64,000 nucleotides of DNA, from positions 8,554,632 to 8,618,631 of the forward strand of contig NC_133933.1 in the NCBI RefSeq assembly GCF_031877795.1, written 5' to 3'. The stretch is from Strix aluco. Its lineage: Eukaryota > Chordata > Aves > Strigiformes > Strigidae. The translations under genes were made by a program, and so were the position numbers. Each line of letters starts with the position of its first letter. Position 1 is the stretch's first letter. The notes beneath the pieces were generated by a model. The model ran no database searches. It saw only the letters and a list, made by a program, of their open reading frames with translations, and was not told where the DNA came from. This document shows positions 45,684 through 58,424 of the stretch, piece after piece.

Positions 45684-48600
45684 ATGCTGAACTCTGAATA
45701 ATCAGCAGGGGCTGGAAAGCAGTTGCTATTTCTCACCACTCAAATGTCCTATAGCGGGGCTGATCCGTCCTGTGTTTTCTACAGTTTTCTGTTTAGAGTT
45801 GCTTCTTTTTCTACTCTGTGAATCCATCACTCTCATAAAACTCCAGTTACAGCTGCATTTACTTACTGTGTGGCTTGCTTTTACAGCTCTTCCAAACCTA
45901 TATTGCCTTTTACAAAACCTGCAACATATATCCCCATGTTCATTCTTGTTCTTATTTTTGCCCTATGGGTCATACTACTTACTTATTCAGTGCTGTCAGA
46001 CCCTGAATAGCTTTTCTTTATTTATTCCTTTCTTACATTGCTGTGTTTTGTGTTATCTCTAACCTAAAATTCCTTGTCATTTACGATGAAAACTTGCAAA
46101 ATGCAAACAGTTTACTTAGAGGATTAGAGTTGATGTGAAGGATTAATGCAGAGCTAAGGAATCTCCCTGCAAGATATTTGGATCAAATCCAGCCTGCACA
46201 AGTTACCACAAGTTGTAGTGAGCAGAGAGAATGTACATTTTCATTGATTTGGGGGATTTTTGTGTGTAATCACTCAAATGTTGAAATGGTTTTGTTTCAG
46301 TCAGATTTGTAAGTTTTTGGGGCTGAAGCACCACAGTCATTTTATTTCAGCATGTGCATTCAAGTGAATTTTACAATTGGTACCTGAGCATTCACAGAAA
46401 AGGCACCTGGGGCTGATAAGAAGTTAATGTATGAAGTAGGAATGTCTGTGTGCATGTCCAGCCAGGAAGGGGAAACAATGCCACAGGACTTTTGTCTTCA
46501 CAATCAGCAGAGCTCAGTGCACAAATAGAAAATTTGTTTCTGATCCATTTGTGCAATTGAACTACTTCATTCCTAAGCTTTTTGAATATTGCTGAGAAGA
46601 TGGTAGTTGAGGCATCACATCCTGCTCACAGGTTTTCCACAAAAAAGTTAACCAGAGTGAAAATCCTCAAAGGCACACATAAGATTATTGCCCGTGCACT
46701 TATATCCAACAGTGCTGGCTGGCGAGGTGAAAAATCCTGTGTGTAGCTGGGAATGGACTAGCTCAGAGTGTCTGAGAAACCTTATCTCTGGGAGTAAGAA
46801 GGCTGGACAGTATGGGAAGAGTGGTGTGGGTTCCTTAAAGGCAATCTGCAGGTGAAAAAGGAGTCCCGAGTTCCTCGTGTTAAGCAGTTGTTTCCCCCAG
46901 ACGCTAGTATTAGATAGTACATCTAATACTGAGTAGCAAATGTTGGGGTAGTTTCATATGGACTGTTCCAAGGATTAGAGCTCAAGGATTAAACCCGTTT
47001 GCTGGGCTAGTTGTAGAGCAGCCTATGGTGCAGGTATCTTTGTCTGTTGATCCAAATCTTTGATATAAAAGTGAAAAAAAGAGACAAGCTTGAAAGCAGT
47101 CAGGATCTCTGTTCATATGCTTTACATTAAATGTGTTCTAATTTCCTGTCATGTTTTTTGTAGCTTTGTAATCCTCCTCATTGCAAGATTAAGGTAGGTT
47201 TATGGGGCTGCACTACAGGGACATGTACCTCAATTTGCCCTGAGAAGAATTGGTGAATGCAGTCAAGACTGCTCCATCACGCTGACTGGAGTGTGTTGAG
47301 GATCTGACCCAACTTTGGTATTTGGTAGTAATGCTCAAGTAGGCTTTAGTGGCTTTTGCTCTGCCTTGTAATTTCTTTGCAGCATAATAAAAAGCTCTTT
47401 AGAACATTGCTACATAGATTAATATAGAAAGTGCTTGTGATACTTTTATACACAGGGAGTTTAATACTTGGATGCAAGAGCAAATTGATTGCAGGCAATC
47501 CTGTGCTTGAGTACCCAGGAGTGAAAGGAATGATTACAATAACCTCTGGGATTTCTTCTCAGAAGTGGTTCCTGAAAACACCCACACCCACAAAGTATTG
47601 GGCACAACAGAGTATTGTTTCCTTCTGATGTGGAATCACAGAAACATATTTTACTTTGGGAGGTGGGAGGGGTTGAGGGGGAGAGGAAACTCAAGAGACG
47701 TTAATGTTTAATGTTTTTAATTTTGTAAAATGAACAACAAAAAAGGATATGGTTTGTGAGTGCCTCTGAGATTGTTTAAACTCTGGCAGCTTGCTGTCAG
47801 ATGAGATGCTAAAAGCCAGGAAGGAAGAAACTGAGGGGGCATACTGGGTAAACTGCTGCTATCTCACCTTTGGCACCCTGGTCTGATGGAAGAGTGAAGT
47901 AATGGTGAAACGAATTTGGCATGCATTGCTGTAGTCTCCACGAAATGACATGCACCACCTTGAATTGTATCAGATGGGACCTTGAATTGCAGCCAGGCAG
48001 GTATATTTCTCTTATTTGTGGAGGGTTCTAGCTGTTACAGAGCTCATTTTCCTGGCCAGCCCCTGGGATAAGGACTACATTAATTGTGCCTTTGCTTCAC
48101 TTACCCTTTCCAGATTGCCCTCTTCTGCCCTGACAGAGAACATGTCCATGGCTGAGGCTTCCAGACAGACAATTCAGCATTTCTCAGGGATGGGCAGTAG
48201 TAATTCCTGGGGGACCTTAACACCTGTTCAGCTTACCAAGGGTGCATTAACCCCTGGTAAATGCTGAAGAGAGTAATTCAAGTTATACAGGTTAGAGCAG
48301 TGTCTGTACGTACACTGCACAAAGGTGCTCAGGAAACACCACTGCTTTTCTGTGGTGGTGTCTGAAACTTTGGGGTGGGGAAGAGTGGCAGAGAATTTCA
48401 AGGGGAAAGTAAATTCAGAAAAAAATTCAGTTTGGAATCTTACAATTAGTTTGTTTCAATAAAATAGTTAAAGATAGGCCTCTGGTATTTTAAAATAGTA
48501 GATAACATGAATGTTGGTAGTTTAGTATGCCATAAACTAAAAGCAAAGCAAGAAAAAATCAAATGAAAATTACTGGTCTTAACAGAGTTAAACAATTTTG

Positions 48601-51237
48601 CCTTTTGAAAGTGTGGCATTGAAGCTTTTATTGTGAAGCTGAATTTTTGGCAGAAAAAAAAAATCTGATATTTCTTACTCCTCTTTGAGGCTGACTGATT
48701 GCTTTAATTTGTAGGGTGTATGTGCTTAAAGTGCTCAGGTTGGTAGTATCCATCTGGTGTATACAACTCTCAGTGGTCAGGGCATTATAATACTGTGTCT
48801 CACTGGAGATTTTCCTGGAAGGGGATATAGGAGTTGCTCCAGCACAGCTCTGACACCGGTGAGACTGTGGCAAAGGAACAGATGTTACTGTAGGTGAATA
48901 ATAATCTGCTGTTATGGGGGACGGGGGGGTGAGCATACTACAAATGAACAACACTGAGCTCATGTAGGTGTGTGCTGGTTTATCTTGTGCCTTCATTTGT
49001 GCCATCTCTTCTAGGGGCTGCCTTTGTTGTTTTTGTTGTGGTGGAGACCAAAACCAAGATCAGGGCCCCCTGTAAGTCATTAAAACCTGCAAGAGACTTG
49101 GGAGGAAAGGAGCCTATTTATGGCTATCTGCTGTGTGGAGAGGATCAGGTTTCCCAGTGAAGAGCTTTCTGTGGGGTCAGAGTCTGTAGCTTGGTGAGCT
49201 CCTGACCCATTTACTCCCCAGAAACTGTGGGAATGTGAAAGATTTAAACTAGCATGGCTCAGACCTTACTCACTTTTCTGTATCTCTCCCCTTTTGCTCT
49301 GGGCCCTGTGTTTGGGTCCAGGAGTTGCTGGGACATTCATTCCTGGGGGACAGTGGGGTGCAGCAAATATTTGTCATCCAGGACAGAGTAATACAGGAAT
49401 TCATGTTATTCCTCTGGCAAGTGCCCAGGAACATACAGAGTATAAAGCAGTGCTGGTATTTGTTTTACAGTGGGCTAAGGATGGAGAGACTCCAGAAGGT
49501 TGCCTAGAATAATGTGGGGAACATTCAGTGTAAAGAACTTATTTTATCTCTATTTTCAAGGTTACTGACGACTGTTTTTTTCCCCCATAAGCCCTGGTGG
49601 AAAAGCACCAGGCTCATCACCTGCACAGTCTACTGCCTAACCCAGCAAAAGCACTGTCCCCAGCTGGGCCAAAACCAGCCTGCGGGAATAAAGACATTTC
49701 ATTGGTTTTCTCTTGCAAGTTCTGCTGCACCAGTATCTCCAGTCTCTGTATTTGATGACTGTTGAAGATGCTTTAATTTTATTTGGATGATCAAGGTACC
49801 CTATATTGACAGCTGCTCACTGCAGCATAACTGAAGAGGTACTGTGCATTAGGACAGGCCTTAATTGATAGGTGTATGTTTTTCAAGCAACGGGAGAATT
49901 GCTTAGATCCATAGAAGTGCAGTTTTAAAAAATGCACTGTGCTCCTGTGAATCAGCTTAGTTCTAACTAGTTTAATTTAGAAAAAAGCCTCTTCAGCAAA
50001 TGAAATTTTATGGCACCATTCCCGGTTGGTCTCACTTGCCATACAGATTCTGAACGGCAATGCAGGTCAGAAGTAGACCTGAACTTTTCAATATGAGCGT
50101 GGCTGGTGTTCAGCTGCTGCAGTGACAGGCAACTTAGGAGGAAATGATAGAATAGATTAGAAATCCGGAGCTGGGTTTTGGTTTGAAACTGTATGTCAAG
50201 TACGTTGCAAACTATATTTTAAAGTGAAGCAAATGATGGGATCAAAAGGATCTCATTGTCAGCAGCCATTAGACCTAAAATTAAACCTTCTGCTCTGTTC
50301 AGTCTACAGGCATGTACTGGCGTGTTAGACTGCTGCTCTGCACTGTGCCAACAAGCAGGCTGAATACCAAAATGCTGTAATACTGTTTCTACTTCTCTGG
50401 CCACTTTGCCACTGAAGTACTTAAGACCTTTATATCCGTAGTCCCATCAGCCATCTCACCATTCCTGCAGCATAAACTCCAGGTACGGAGCACTGCAAAA
50501 CTTACCATATGGGTACAGTTGCCTCTTCTCAGTAAGCAGTGGCTGTTTATAGAGGATTCAGAGCATGACCAAAAATAGATAGAGGATAACCTTTGAAAAG
50601 TCCAGCTTACTGCCAGGCTCTTTTCCTTTTGAACTGACAGCTCTAAAGCGAAGAAGAAACTGGCATAGACAGTGAAAGCCTAGAGCAGTGGCTCTGTTCA
50701 AAGTGTGTGACAGATCGAAGAAGTCAGGAGCTGAGTGACAACAGAGCTCTCCAGGAAAAAGGAGATCTTTCCCAGGCTGAGGAAGCTGGTTCCATCTCTC
50801 CTGCACTTGCCAGGAGACATTATGAGGCTTGTCAGTCCAGATAGCTCCCATTTAGGTAAACACTTTTGTTTCCTTGCTTTGGATGGGGCATTGCCTTTCC
50901 TGAAGTGAAAATCCACCCCTTTCAGACCTATGGGTCTTTCCCAAAGGGCCCAGCAAGCGCTCCTAATCTGCCTGCCCTGGTTTCCCTTCCTGCAATAACC
51001 TATTCATGTCTCCAGAAAAATCTCATAAATACAGAGCTGTGTTAAGGCACAAACACTCTGTTGATTTAACAAGCCTCTTGTTGTTGTTTTAGCCTAATCA
51101 TGCTGTTTTGATGGGTTTACCTTGCAAGGGGCCCTCTGTTGGGTTTCCATTGTGGCCAGCTAAGCTTGCTTTGCTTTCCACTGATGTTGTCCTATATTTA
51201 GTGTTTTGACTTTATGTGACCCTGACACTGTGTAGGG
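45683..51237. other. Intergenic DNA, nothing recognised
   Basis: Non-coding, moderate G+C. Several short frames (48016-48267, 49294-49512) have no family resemblance. Confidence 0.55.
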
Positions 51238-51252
51238 GGAGGAGGAGGAGGA
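51238..51252. repeat. (GGA)5 simple repeat
   Basis: Five perfect GGA units within a short purine run. Confidence 0.85.
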
Positions 51253-51554
51253 AAAAATGTATTGCTGATGGCTAATCCTATGCATTGCTCAGAGACTGCG
51301 TCCACTCTAGCAACCTTTTTTCATGGTAATATTTTTTGTTAGCAATAAAAGGATTAATTCCAGAAATCAAGCTCTTTGATTATGATAAGCGTAATAAATA
51401 TATTAGACAAATTGCTATCCTTTTAAGAATATTAGTAAACGAAGACCTTTGCTCTCCTTGGCTAGGCTTGAGTCTGCTGGTACACGCATTCATACCATCT
51501 GCACTGTGTGCTAATACAACTCCTTGTTGTCTGGTCTTCCTGGGAATGCATTAT

Positions 51555-51745
51555 ATAGATTGCAGCTGGTTCAGAATGCAGCTGCCAGGGTCACGACTCA
51601 CACTAAGATTAATCATTACGCCTGGGTTAGCTTCATTACTTCGACTACCCATTACATTTAGCAGAGATTATGAGATGTTGCTTTTAACTTACAAGGCTTG
51701 GACTAACACCTACTCACCTCAGCAACATGCTTTTATAGTATGTTT
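51555..51745 (+). mobile_element. Ancient L2-clade LINE fragment (C-terminal ORF2)
   Basis: TTG at 51560 starts a frame reading LQLVQNAAARV. After a frameshift, the continuation reads ITPGLASLLRLPITFSRDYE and MLLLTYKAW. This is the LQLVQNAAAR...ITPVLASLHWLP...KILLLTYKAL signature at the C-terminal end of L2-clade reverse transcriptase proteins. Flanking parts are not recognisable, so it is an old, dead fragment. Confidence 0.82.
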
Positions 51746-54700
51746 CTCTTGGTAAGTCTCCTAGAGCAGCGGAGAGTCTCTCTAGATGCTGTGCTTTCAG
51801 CTTGAGGAGAAAACCTTCCAACATTACGTGTATGAAGTGGCGTAGTGTGGGATTCTCATGTCTCTGGGTTCACTCCTCTGATGTGGACTGATTTCTTCCC
51901 AGTGCATACTGTCAATGTGATACGTCTTGCCAGAGAAAACAGTATGATGAAGAGGAGGATGAAAACATCATCACCACCCCATTCATAATTAACCTTGCAA
52001 TTTACCTAGTTCTCTGGATTTACTGCCAGGTGTTTTGGGTGATAGCCATCCAAAGAAATGTGGTTTCCTAGGAAGGAAATAGAGCTAGTGCGAGTACTTC
52101 CACTGCACATGAAACTAAGATCATGAAACAATATGACATTTCCCAACAGAAGCCTACAACATAAATTCAGCTAACGGAAATGAACAGGAATCTAACTCTA
52201 CTACATTCCCCGAAGCTGAGCCTCTGAGGTCTTCTCAAGCATAAAGGGGAAAAAAGCCAAACGTACAGAAGACGTTTGAAGGACAATTGACTAAATGTGC
52301 CTGTGGTATTCCACATCAGAGTTATGAAGAGGAAACTTGAGGTTACCTTTTTTATGTACATATGGTTTAGGTTCCTGCCCCTGGGGTTATGGCAAAAAGC
52401 TATTGTTGCTAAAGAAAACCCGATTGCTCATGTATAGGGTAGAAAGTAAGAAAGAAATTATTTAATTTATTTTACGTGTTGTAATCACTGTATAATGTCG
52501 TGCAGGCTTCTACCTCACCAAGCTTCTCAGTCCTGAATACAGTGAGAAAAAAAATCACTATATCAGAGAGCCAGAGGGTCTGACAGCTACTGAGTGAAAA
52601 AACGCCCTTGTTTAAGGGGAGAAACAAATTTTCAGAGGTTTCGTTTGGCAGAGTATGGAGGGGTAGGGCTTGTTTCTCTGGTGAAAAAGGTTCTGCTTTC
52701 TAATGGGCATCACAGCCAGAGGTTAGATGCTTGCCAATTTTTGGGAGAAGGTCAAACTTCCTAAAAAGTGCCTTGTAGCAATGGGCTGGCTTTATCTCAC
52801 ATCAAAATTAAGCACCTAGCTGAGGTGCTTAAGCCAGGAGTCCGCTTGCTCTTGGCAGCCTCTTCTGTCAATGATAAGAGAGACCCTTCCTCCTGAGGGC
52901 AGCTGTGCCAGAAGGTATGTTCAGCCATGCTCTGCAGGTGTTTGTTCTTCATCACCGACTTTGAGGTTTAGAAAAGAAGCACCTCAGGTTGGTGGCTAAG
53001 GCTGAGCCAGAGGAATCCAGCTTGCAATATAAATATAGTTTAGACCTATGAAAATCATGCATACCAAAATCAGTCCTGGGTTGGGTTCTTCTGATTAAGC
53101 ACTTGAAAACTTCCAGGTCTAAGGCAGTTGGTGCAGAGGGCACAGAACAGGTAGAAGAGCAGCACTTTGCCTCTGTAAGCAGACACACCACAGCGTGTGC
53201 TCTGTGCAAAAAGAGGAAACCTCTGAGGAGCCCTGTTTGAGGCATCCTCATGCTAAAGCCAAGAAGAGCCCTTTCATGTGGCCAGGAGAGCTCTCAGGGC
53301 TCACCTGTGGGGCTGCTTCCTCTGGAGGGTGGAGCTGCAGAGGCCAATCAGACATCGGGCTAAGCTACAAAACCTGGGGAAGGACTACTAGTCCTGAGAT
53401 CTTGTCTGGTCAGGGACTGATCTTCCTGACCTACCTCAAGGTCAACTCAAATCTTAAGTGGAGGAGAGCAAAGAGCACCTTCAGGAGGTGAGTGTGTAAT
53501 GGAGCTCTGCTCCCTCATGATTTCTCAAATATTTGTTGGTAATCAAGGAATAGCTCTTGAGGGAAGAGGGTCAAAAAACGGTGCTACCAGCCTGCTTGTT
53601 GAAGATGGGTGTTGTCTTCCCTGAATTTTGCAATTCAAGGTGTGGTAGTTAGGGGATAGAGTTAGTGACTCAGGGGGTCCTTTCTACGTCCTGTATCTTA
53701 TTCTCTTAAATTAAATTTTTGTGTTTATTTTTTTTAAAAGTCTCAAAATTATTTTGTTGTGCATGACTAACACTCAGTCATACATTTTTGGATCGGAATT
53801 GTGTAGTTGGCTCCAGTAAGAACTGCGGGGCTCTTTGATGTAACAACTTTAGAAATGCTAAAGACTTTTTCATGCAATGCATCTGATTTTATTTTTTGTT
53901 TCAAATTCATTACTGCCTTTGATTGCAGTCCTTCCAATGTTTCCTGTGTTTCTGGGTGCCCAGTAATTCTCTCTAGTCTCAGTGTATTGACCACTATGCT
54001 TTATGCAGTGATTGAAAGAATCTTTTGCTTTCAAACCAAAAATGCCTCCTCCTTTAAGAACTGCATGTAAGGATACTAAAATGTAGCTCCCATTAGTCAC
54101 ATGCATACAGCCTTTTTTTCCCAGTGTCTCACTTCAGCTCTCACCTCCTGTAGCCTGGGTTTCTCTCTCCATGCTTAGTGGAAGATGCTTCAGTTGAACC
54201 TCTCCTTCCTGAAGAAATGGTAGATGCAGGGTTCATACCAGTTGTTTTAGAAGCTAATATATATATGTATAGGAGGCTTAAAGGTGGGATAGTGTGCAGT
54301 TGTTAATCTCCACAAAAATATGCATTAAGTGTCAAGTCTAAGCACAGAGGTGAGGAGCAATGATCAGTAACTTACCCTGGTGCCTAAGGGATGTGTGGCA
54401 GGAGGCTGGGCTGCAACCCCGCCGTCTGTCAGCAGATTTCCATGGGGTGAATCTTATTCTACTCCAGGTTCCTCTGAGATCTGCCTGTAAACCTGAAATT
54501 TATGGGAGGTGACTGTTTCTGGGGTGAATTACAAGCCTCTGCACCAGAAAAATATGTTGGTGATAACTCAGGCTCCTTCTGTACGTTTGAACTTCTTTGT
54601 TGCCTTTTCGTAGCAGAAGATCTTTTCCTCCTTGACTGTGTGTTAGTTTTGCATGTTATTTACCATCTTGCTATTGTGCAGTCATAAATTAATAAAGCAA

Positions 54701-55159
54701 TGGCTTCGCATGCAGCCAAGAAGCTGTGCACTTTGGCTTCTTTTAATGTGATCATTTTGGAGTCAGAAGAAAGGATGATGTTTATTAGATGATGTTTCTT
54801 TAAATCCCTTAAGATTCTGATTTTCAGCTCAGTCCCCACCAGACCTCTTTGTAGGTCACTTATGTGCGATACCCTGGTTGCACCTATGACTTGAAGATGC
54901 CTGTATTCAAGTGACCTAAATTGCATTGAGGGGGGAAGGGAAGGATTGGGGGATGGTGGGAACCAGTCTGTCTGAAAATTCAACAAAATGCAGTTCTCCT
55001 TCCTGGAGAAATTCATTCAGAATCCGGCTGGTTTAAGAAATTCCCCAAATATAAAGGAATAGATCAATTTTGACAGGAAATACCGTTCATGTCGCAGTTA
55101 AGATTGTGGACAGAAGTAAAAATGCAATTAGAGGTGTGACTGCAAAATATGGAGGCAGA

Positions 55160-55395
55160 AGAGGCTTTGCAGTGAGATGTCTGGCACTGTATGATCCGGT
55201 AAACGAACTTAAATTGGCTGCATTGATATAAAGTTTATATGAGAGTGAAGGAATCTTCTGGAAGTGATGGTCCCATTAGCAAAGTGATATGCCTTTATTA
55301 ACATTATGCAGCTGCAATAATCTTAATGGAGCAATCTAATGTTCTTCCCAAAGGAAGATCTTATCTCATTTATTAATTGTCTTTCTAGTCGTTAC
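55160..55395. promoter_or_regulatory. Candidate conserved non-coding element
   Basis: A repeat-free AT-rich block with CTTTATTAACATTATGCAGC, TGCAATAATCTTAATGG and TTTATTAATTGTC, dense in homeodomain-type cores. Conservation not tested. Confidence 0.22.
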
Positions 55396-58323
55396 GAGTT
55401 CATCTGATCTTGGATAAGTGTGTGGGCTGAAAATTTTGATGCTGCAGATAGGGAGTGGGTTTAATGCAGGATGTTGGTAGCCATGTTCTCAGCAAGGGTC
55501 TGTGCTGATCGACTCGTGTCTTGTATATATTTCCATCTGGCTTGACTACTGGCTGTGTAAATACTGGGTTTGCATTGGAGCCTGAGTTAGTCACCTGTTA
55601 CTAGTGTGCAAAGCAAGTGTTGTCATTCAGATGCTGACAAGTGACATTTAAATGTACCACTGTCAGGATACATGAGAGCGATTAGGCTGCTGTGCACATC
55701 TCTGATGCTTCTTCTGGCTAAAAAGTGAGGTAATGATTAACAGAGAGAGCAAAGTGGGTACAGTTGTAGAAAGCTCTCTCTTTGAACTTTGAGAAGGTGC
55801 TGATACTGACTGCAGTAATCAGATGTTTCTCTCTGACCTGTACAATCTTGCTATGGTTTTTTTTTTTGAGGAGAAGAGCGTAGTGGGAATAAAATTTCCA
55901 ATTTCCCTCATGACACCTGTTTAGAAAACAAACAATGCCTGCCACCCCTGATTACATGGGAAACACAGGCTGTTCTGTATGTTACATAGTGATTTTAAGT
56001 GAAGCTTGTGGGGAAGAAAACTCGGATGCTTTTTGGTGCAAGGTGGCACTTAGTAAAACCACAGTGGTTTCTTTCCGGTGTGGAGATGTCCTAGGGGGGA
56101 CAGGCTGTGTTGCCTGGGGAGCAGTTTTGAGGAGGAGTTGTCCTATGCCTGTGCGAGTCATCTGTGGCCAAGAGACACCGCAGGGGTGAACAGAGGACAT
56201 TCCCATCTTGTGCATTGATAGATGAGCAGTCTTTCCTTGGTATCATTTCTCCCCTTATCATAGTAAAGGGAGGTACCTTAGGAATAAAGTGAGTTGAGAG
56301 GCGTAGGACTGCAGGCTCTGAATCCCTCCCTGTCAGTTAGGGAGGTATTTTGGCTTTGAATCTTGATTTCCTCCCCCTGTCCCCCTAGCCTCGCTCCCCT
56401 CCAGCAGGGGATTTGGATACCCATAGCAGAGGGCAGAATACCACCCAGTTAAGTATAGCTACTGCACAGCCTCCTGCTGGGGAGCTCAATGTATGGCTTA
56501 TGCCCTAAAGCAAAGTGTATAATGCTTAGAGAACAGAGTGCAATTTTTTTCTTTTTTCTTTGCTGCTGGAATAAATTATCATGTCGGAGTGCCATGGTTT
56601 AAACTTATCCCTAGATGGGCACCACCAGTAATGTGCATTTAGCAAATAATAATATTAAGTTGAAAAGATGCCTCTTGCAAATTTTCTGAATTTGCAACAG
56701 ATGGAAAATAACAGCATTTGAGGACTTCTAATATATTGGTTTTTCAAGATTAACCCCAATGATGCTTGCCTCCCTGCATCCTTCAGCATGGTTTTTGTAG
56801 GTCGTACAGTGCTGCCGTTTAGAAATACGGGCCTGTTAACTTGTCTAATGGAGCCTAATATGCAGCACACATGGGGTGAAAAAACCCAAGAGGAAGATAA
56901 AATGTCTCTGTCACTAATATTCATTTATGTTTTTGTCAGCAAAGGATACTAGTCTTTGCATTTATTTATGTGCCTGACACAATACCTTTAGGTCCATGTA
57001 CAGTATTCAGTGTAAACGTAAGGTGCTCTCAAGTTTTATTTATGACCTCCTGTGTCCAGTTGTTAACTTCCTCAAGAAATTTCAGCTGGGCCAAAATGTG
57101 GTGTAAGATCTAAGGGGGATAGACCCAAACCTAGAGGACCTGTAGGACACAAGTAAAAGCATCTTCTTTTCTCCATAGACTTAGACTGCAGTAGTTGCGC
57201 TGTGTAGCTAAAGAACAAGCAAAGCTTGGAAGTTAAACTAGGGACTGTTCCACAGTGAAGGCTGGCTAGTGTTTACAGCTCTGTAATGCTGCTCATGCCG
57301 TAGGAGTTGTTATTTGTGGGGTCAAGACTGGATTTTTTTACCCAGCTGAAGAAAGAAGAAATCGGTATTCTGCAAAATAATAGTTTATTTCTTTCCTTAG
57401 ACATACACAGGATGTTAAAAGTTTCTGTAAAGTATATTTATGGTGTTCCTCAGTGCTGTAAGGTCAGAGTATAATCATCAACGTATAAAGAAAAAAAAAT
57501 CTGCAATGTCTTTAGCTGTTAGAAGAAATGACAAGAAGGAAGTTTGTGCTGTAGATTCCCATCCAGTAGGTTGCCATGAGTACAATTTGTACAGAAGTTG
57601 GCTTAGGTCCAGGATGCATCAGAATTAAGCACCTATCCCTGCGCGCACAACTGTTTATTAAAGAAGCAATGTTGTTGGCGTGAATGGTTGAGCAGAAGTT
57701 CTACTACTTTTGCTGACACTGCATGCAAACATTTTTTTCCCCCTCCCAAAATTGGGTAGACAGAAGGGGTGATGTAGCTTACTTCACTTGACAGCAAAAT
57801 TGCATTAATTTCTTGAGCTTCCAAACTTTGTTTTATTTTGTCCTAGAAACTCATATTGGGTTTTTTCTCCCTTTTTTTTTTCTTTATTTTAATGAGTTTG
57901 CCTTTATCCAGAATTTGAAGTATTTGCAATGACGAAGTGGAGCAACTCATGCAAAAGAGTTAAAGGGAAGAAGTAGTAGTAGATTTTAAACTATCATATT
58001 TCTGCAAAGTAGCCTTTTGTGAAACTTATACTACCATTCTCAAAAGCAGTTGAGTTGCTTAAGAGATTTCAGATCGGCTGGCTGATCAATATCAAGTATT
58101 AGTAATGCTGTATTAGCAAAGACCTATGCTATACACTCAGGCATTATTACCATGATGTCCTTTTATTGATACTAACACTTGATCATATACAACAAATTAT
58201 TTTGAAGTTATTTTTGATGAATGTTTTTCGTATGTGTTATATGGCTTGATCTTGCAAACCTTTACTCTTGAGGGTAGTCAATTGTCTTCAAAGATTTGCA
58301 AGAATGGCCCATATGCAATACAA

Positions 58324-58424
58324 CCTCGATTATCCAAATGTCAGGGGAGACATTGAATAAGTTCATATAATCGACATTTTGAATAATGAGGAAATTTTCA
58401 GTGCAATTAATAGATGTCAGGGGA
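58324..58424. repeat. Imperfect 19-bp inverted repeat with an internal direct repeat
   Basis: CCTCGATTATCCAAATGTC (58324-58342) is nearly the reverse complement of GACATTTTGAATAATGAGG (58373-58391). ATGTCAGGGGA follows the first arm and recurs at 58414-58424. Words like CTCGATTATCC resemble pogo/Tigger-type transposon ends, but I cannot confirm the family. Confidence 0.45.

Noticed and set aside
51336..51755. 139-codon plus-strand open frame as a gene
   Set aside because: It is open by chance across a frameshifted L2-clade LINE fragment; part of the protein signature is in another frame.
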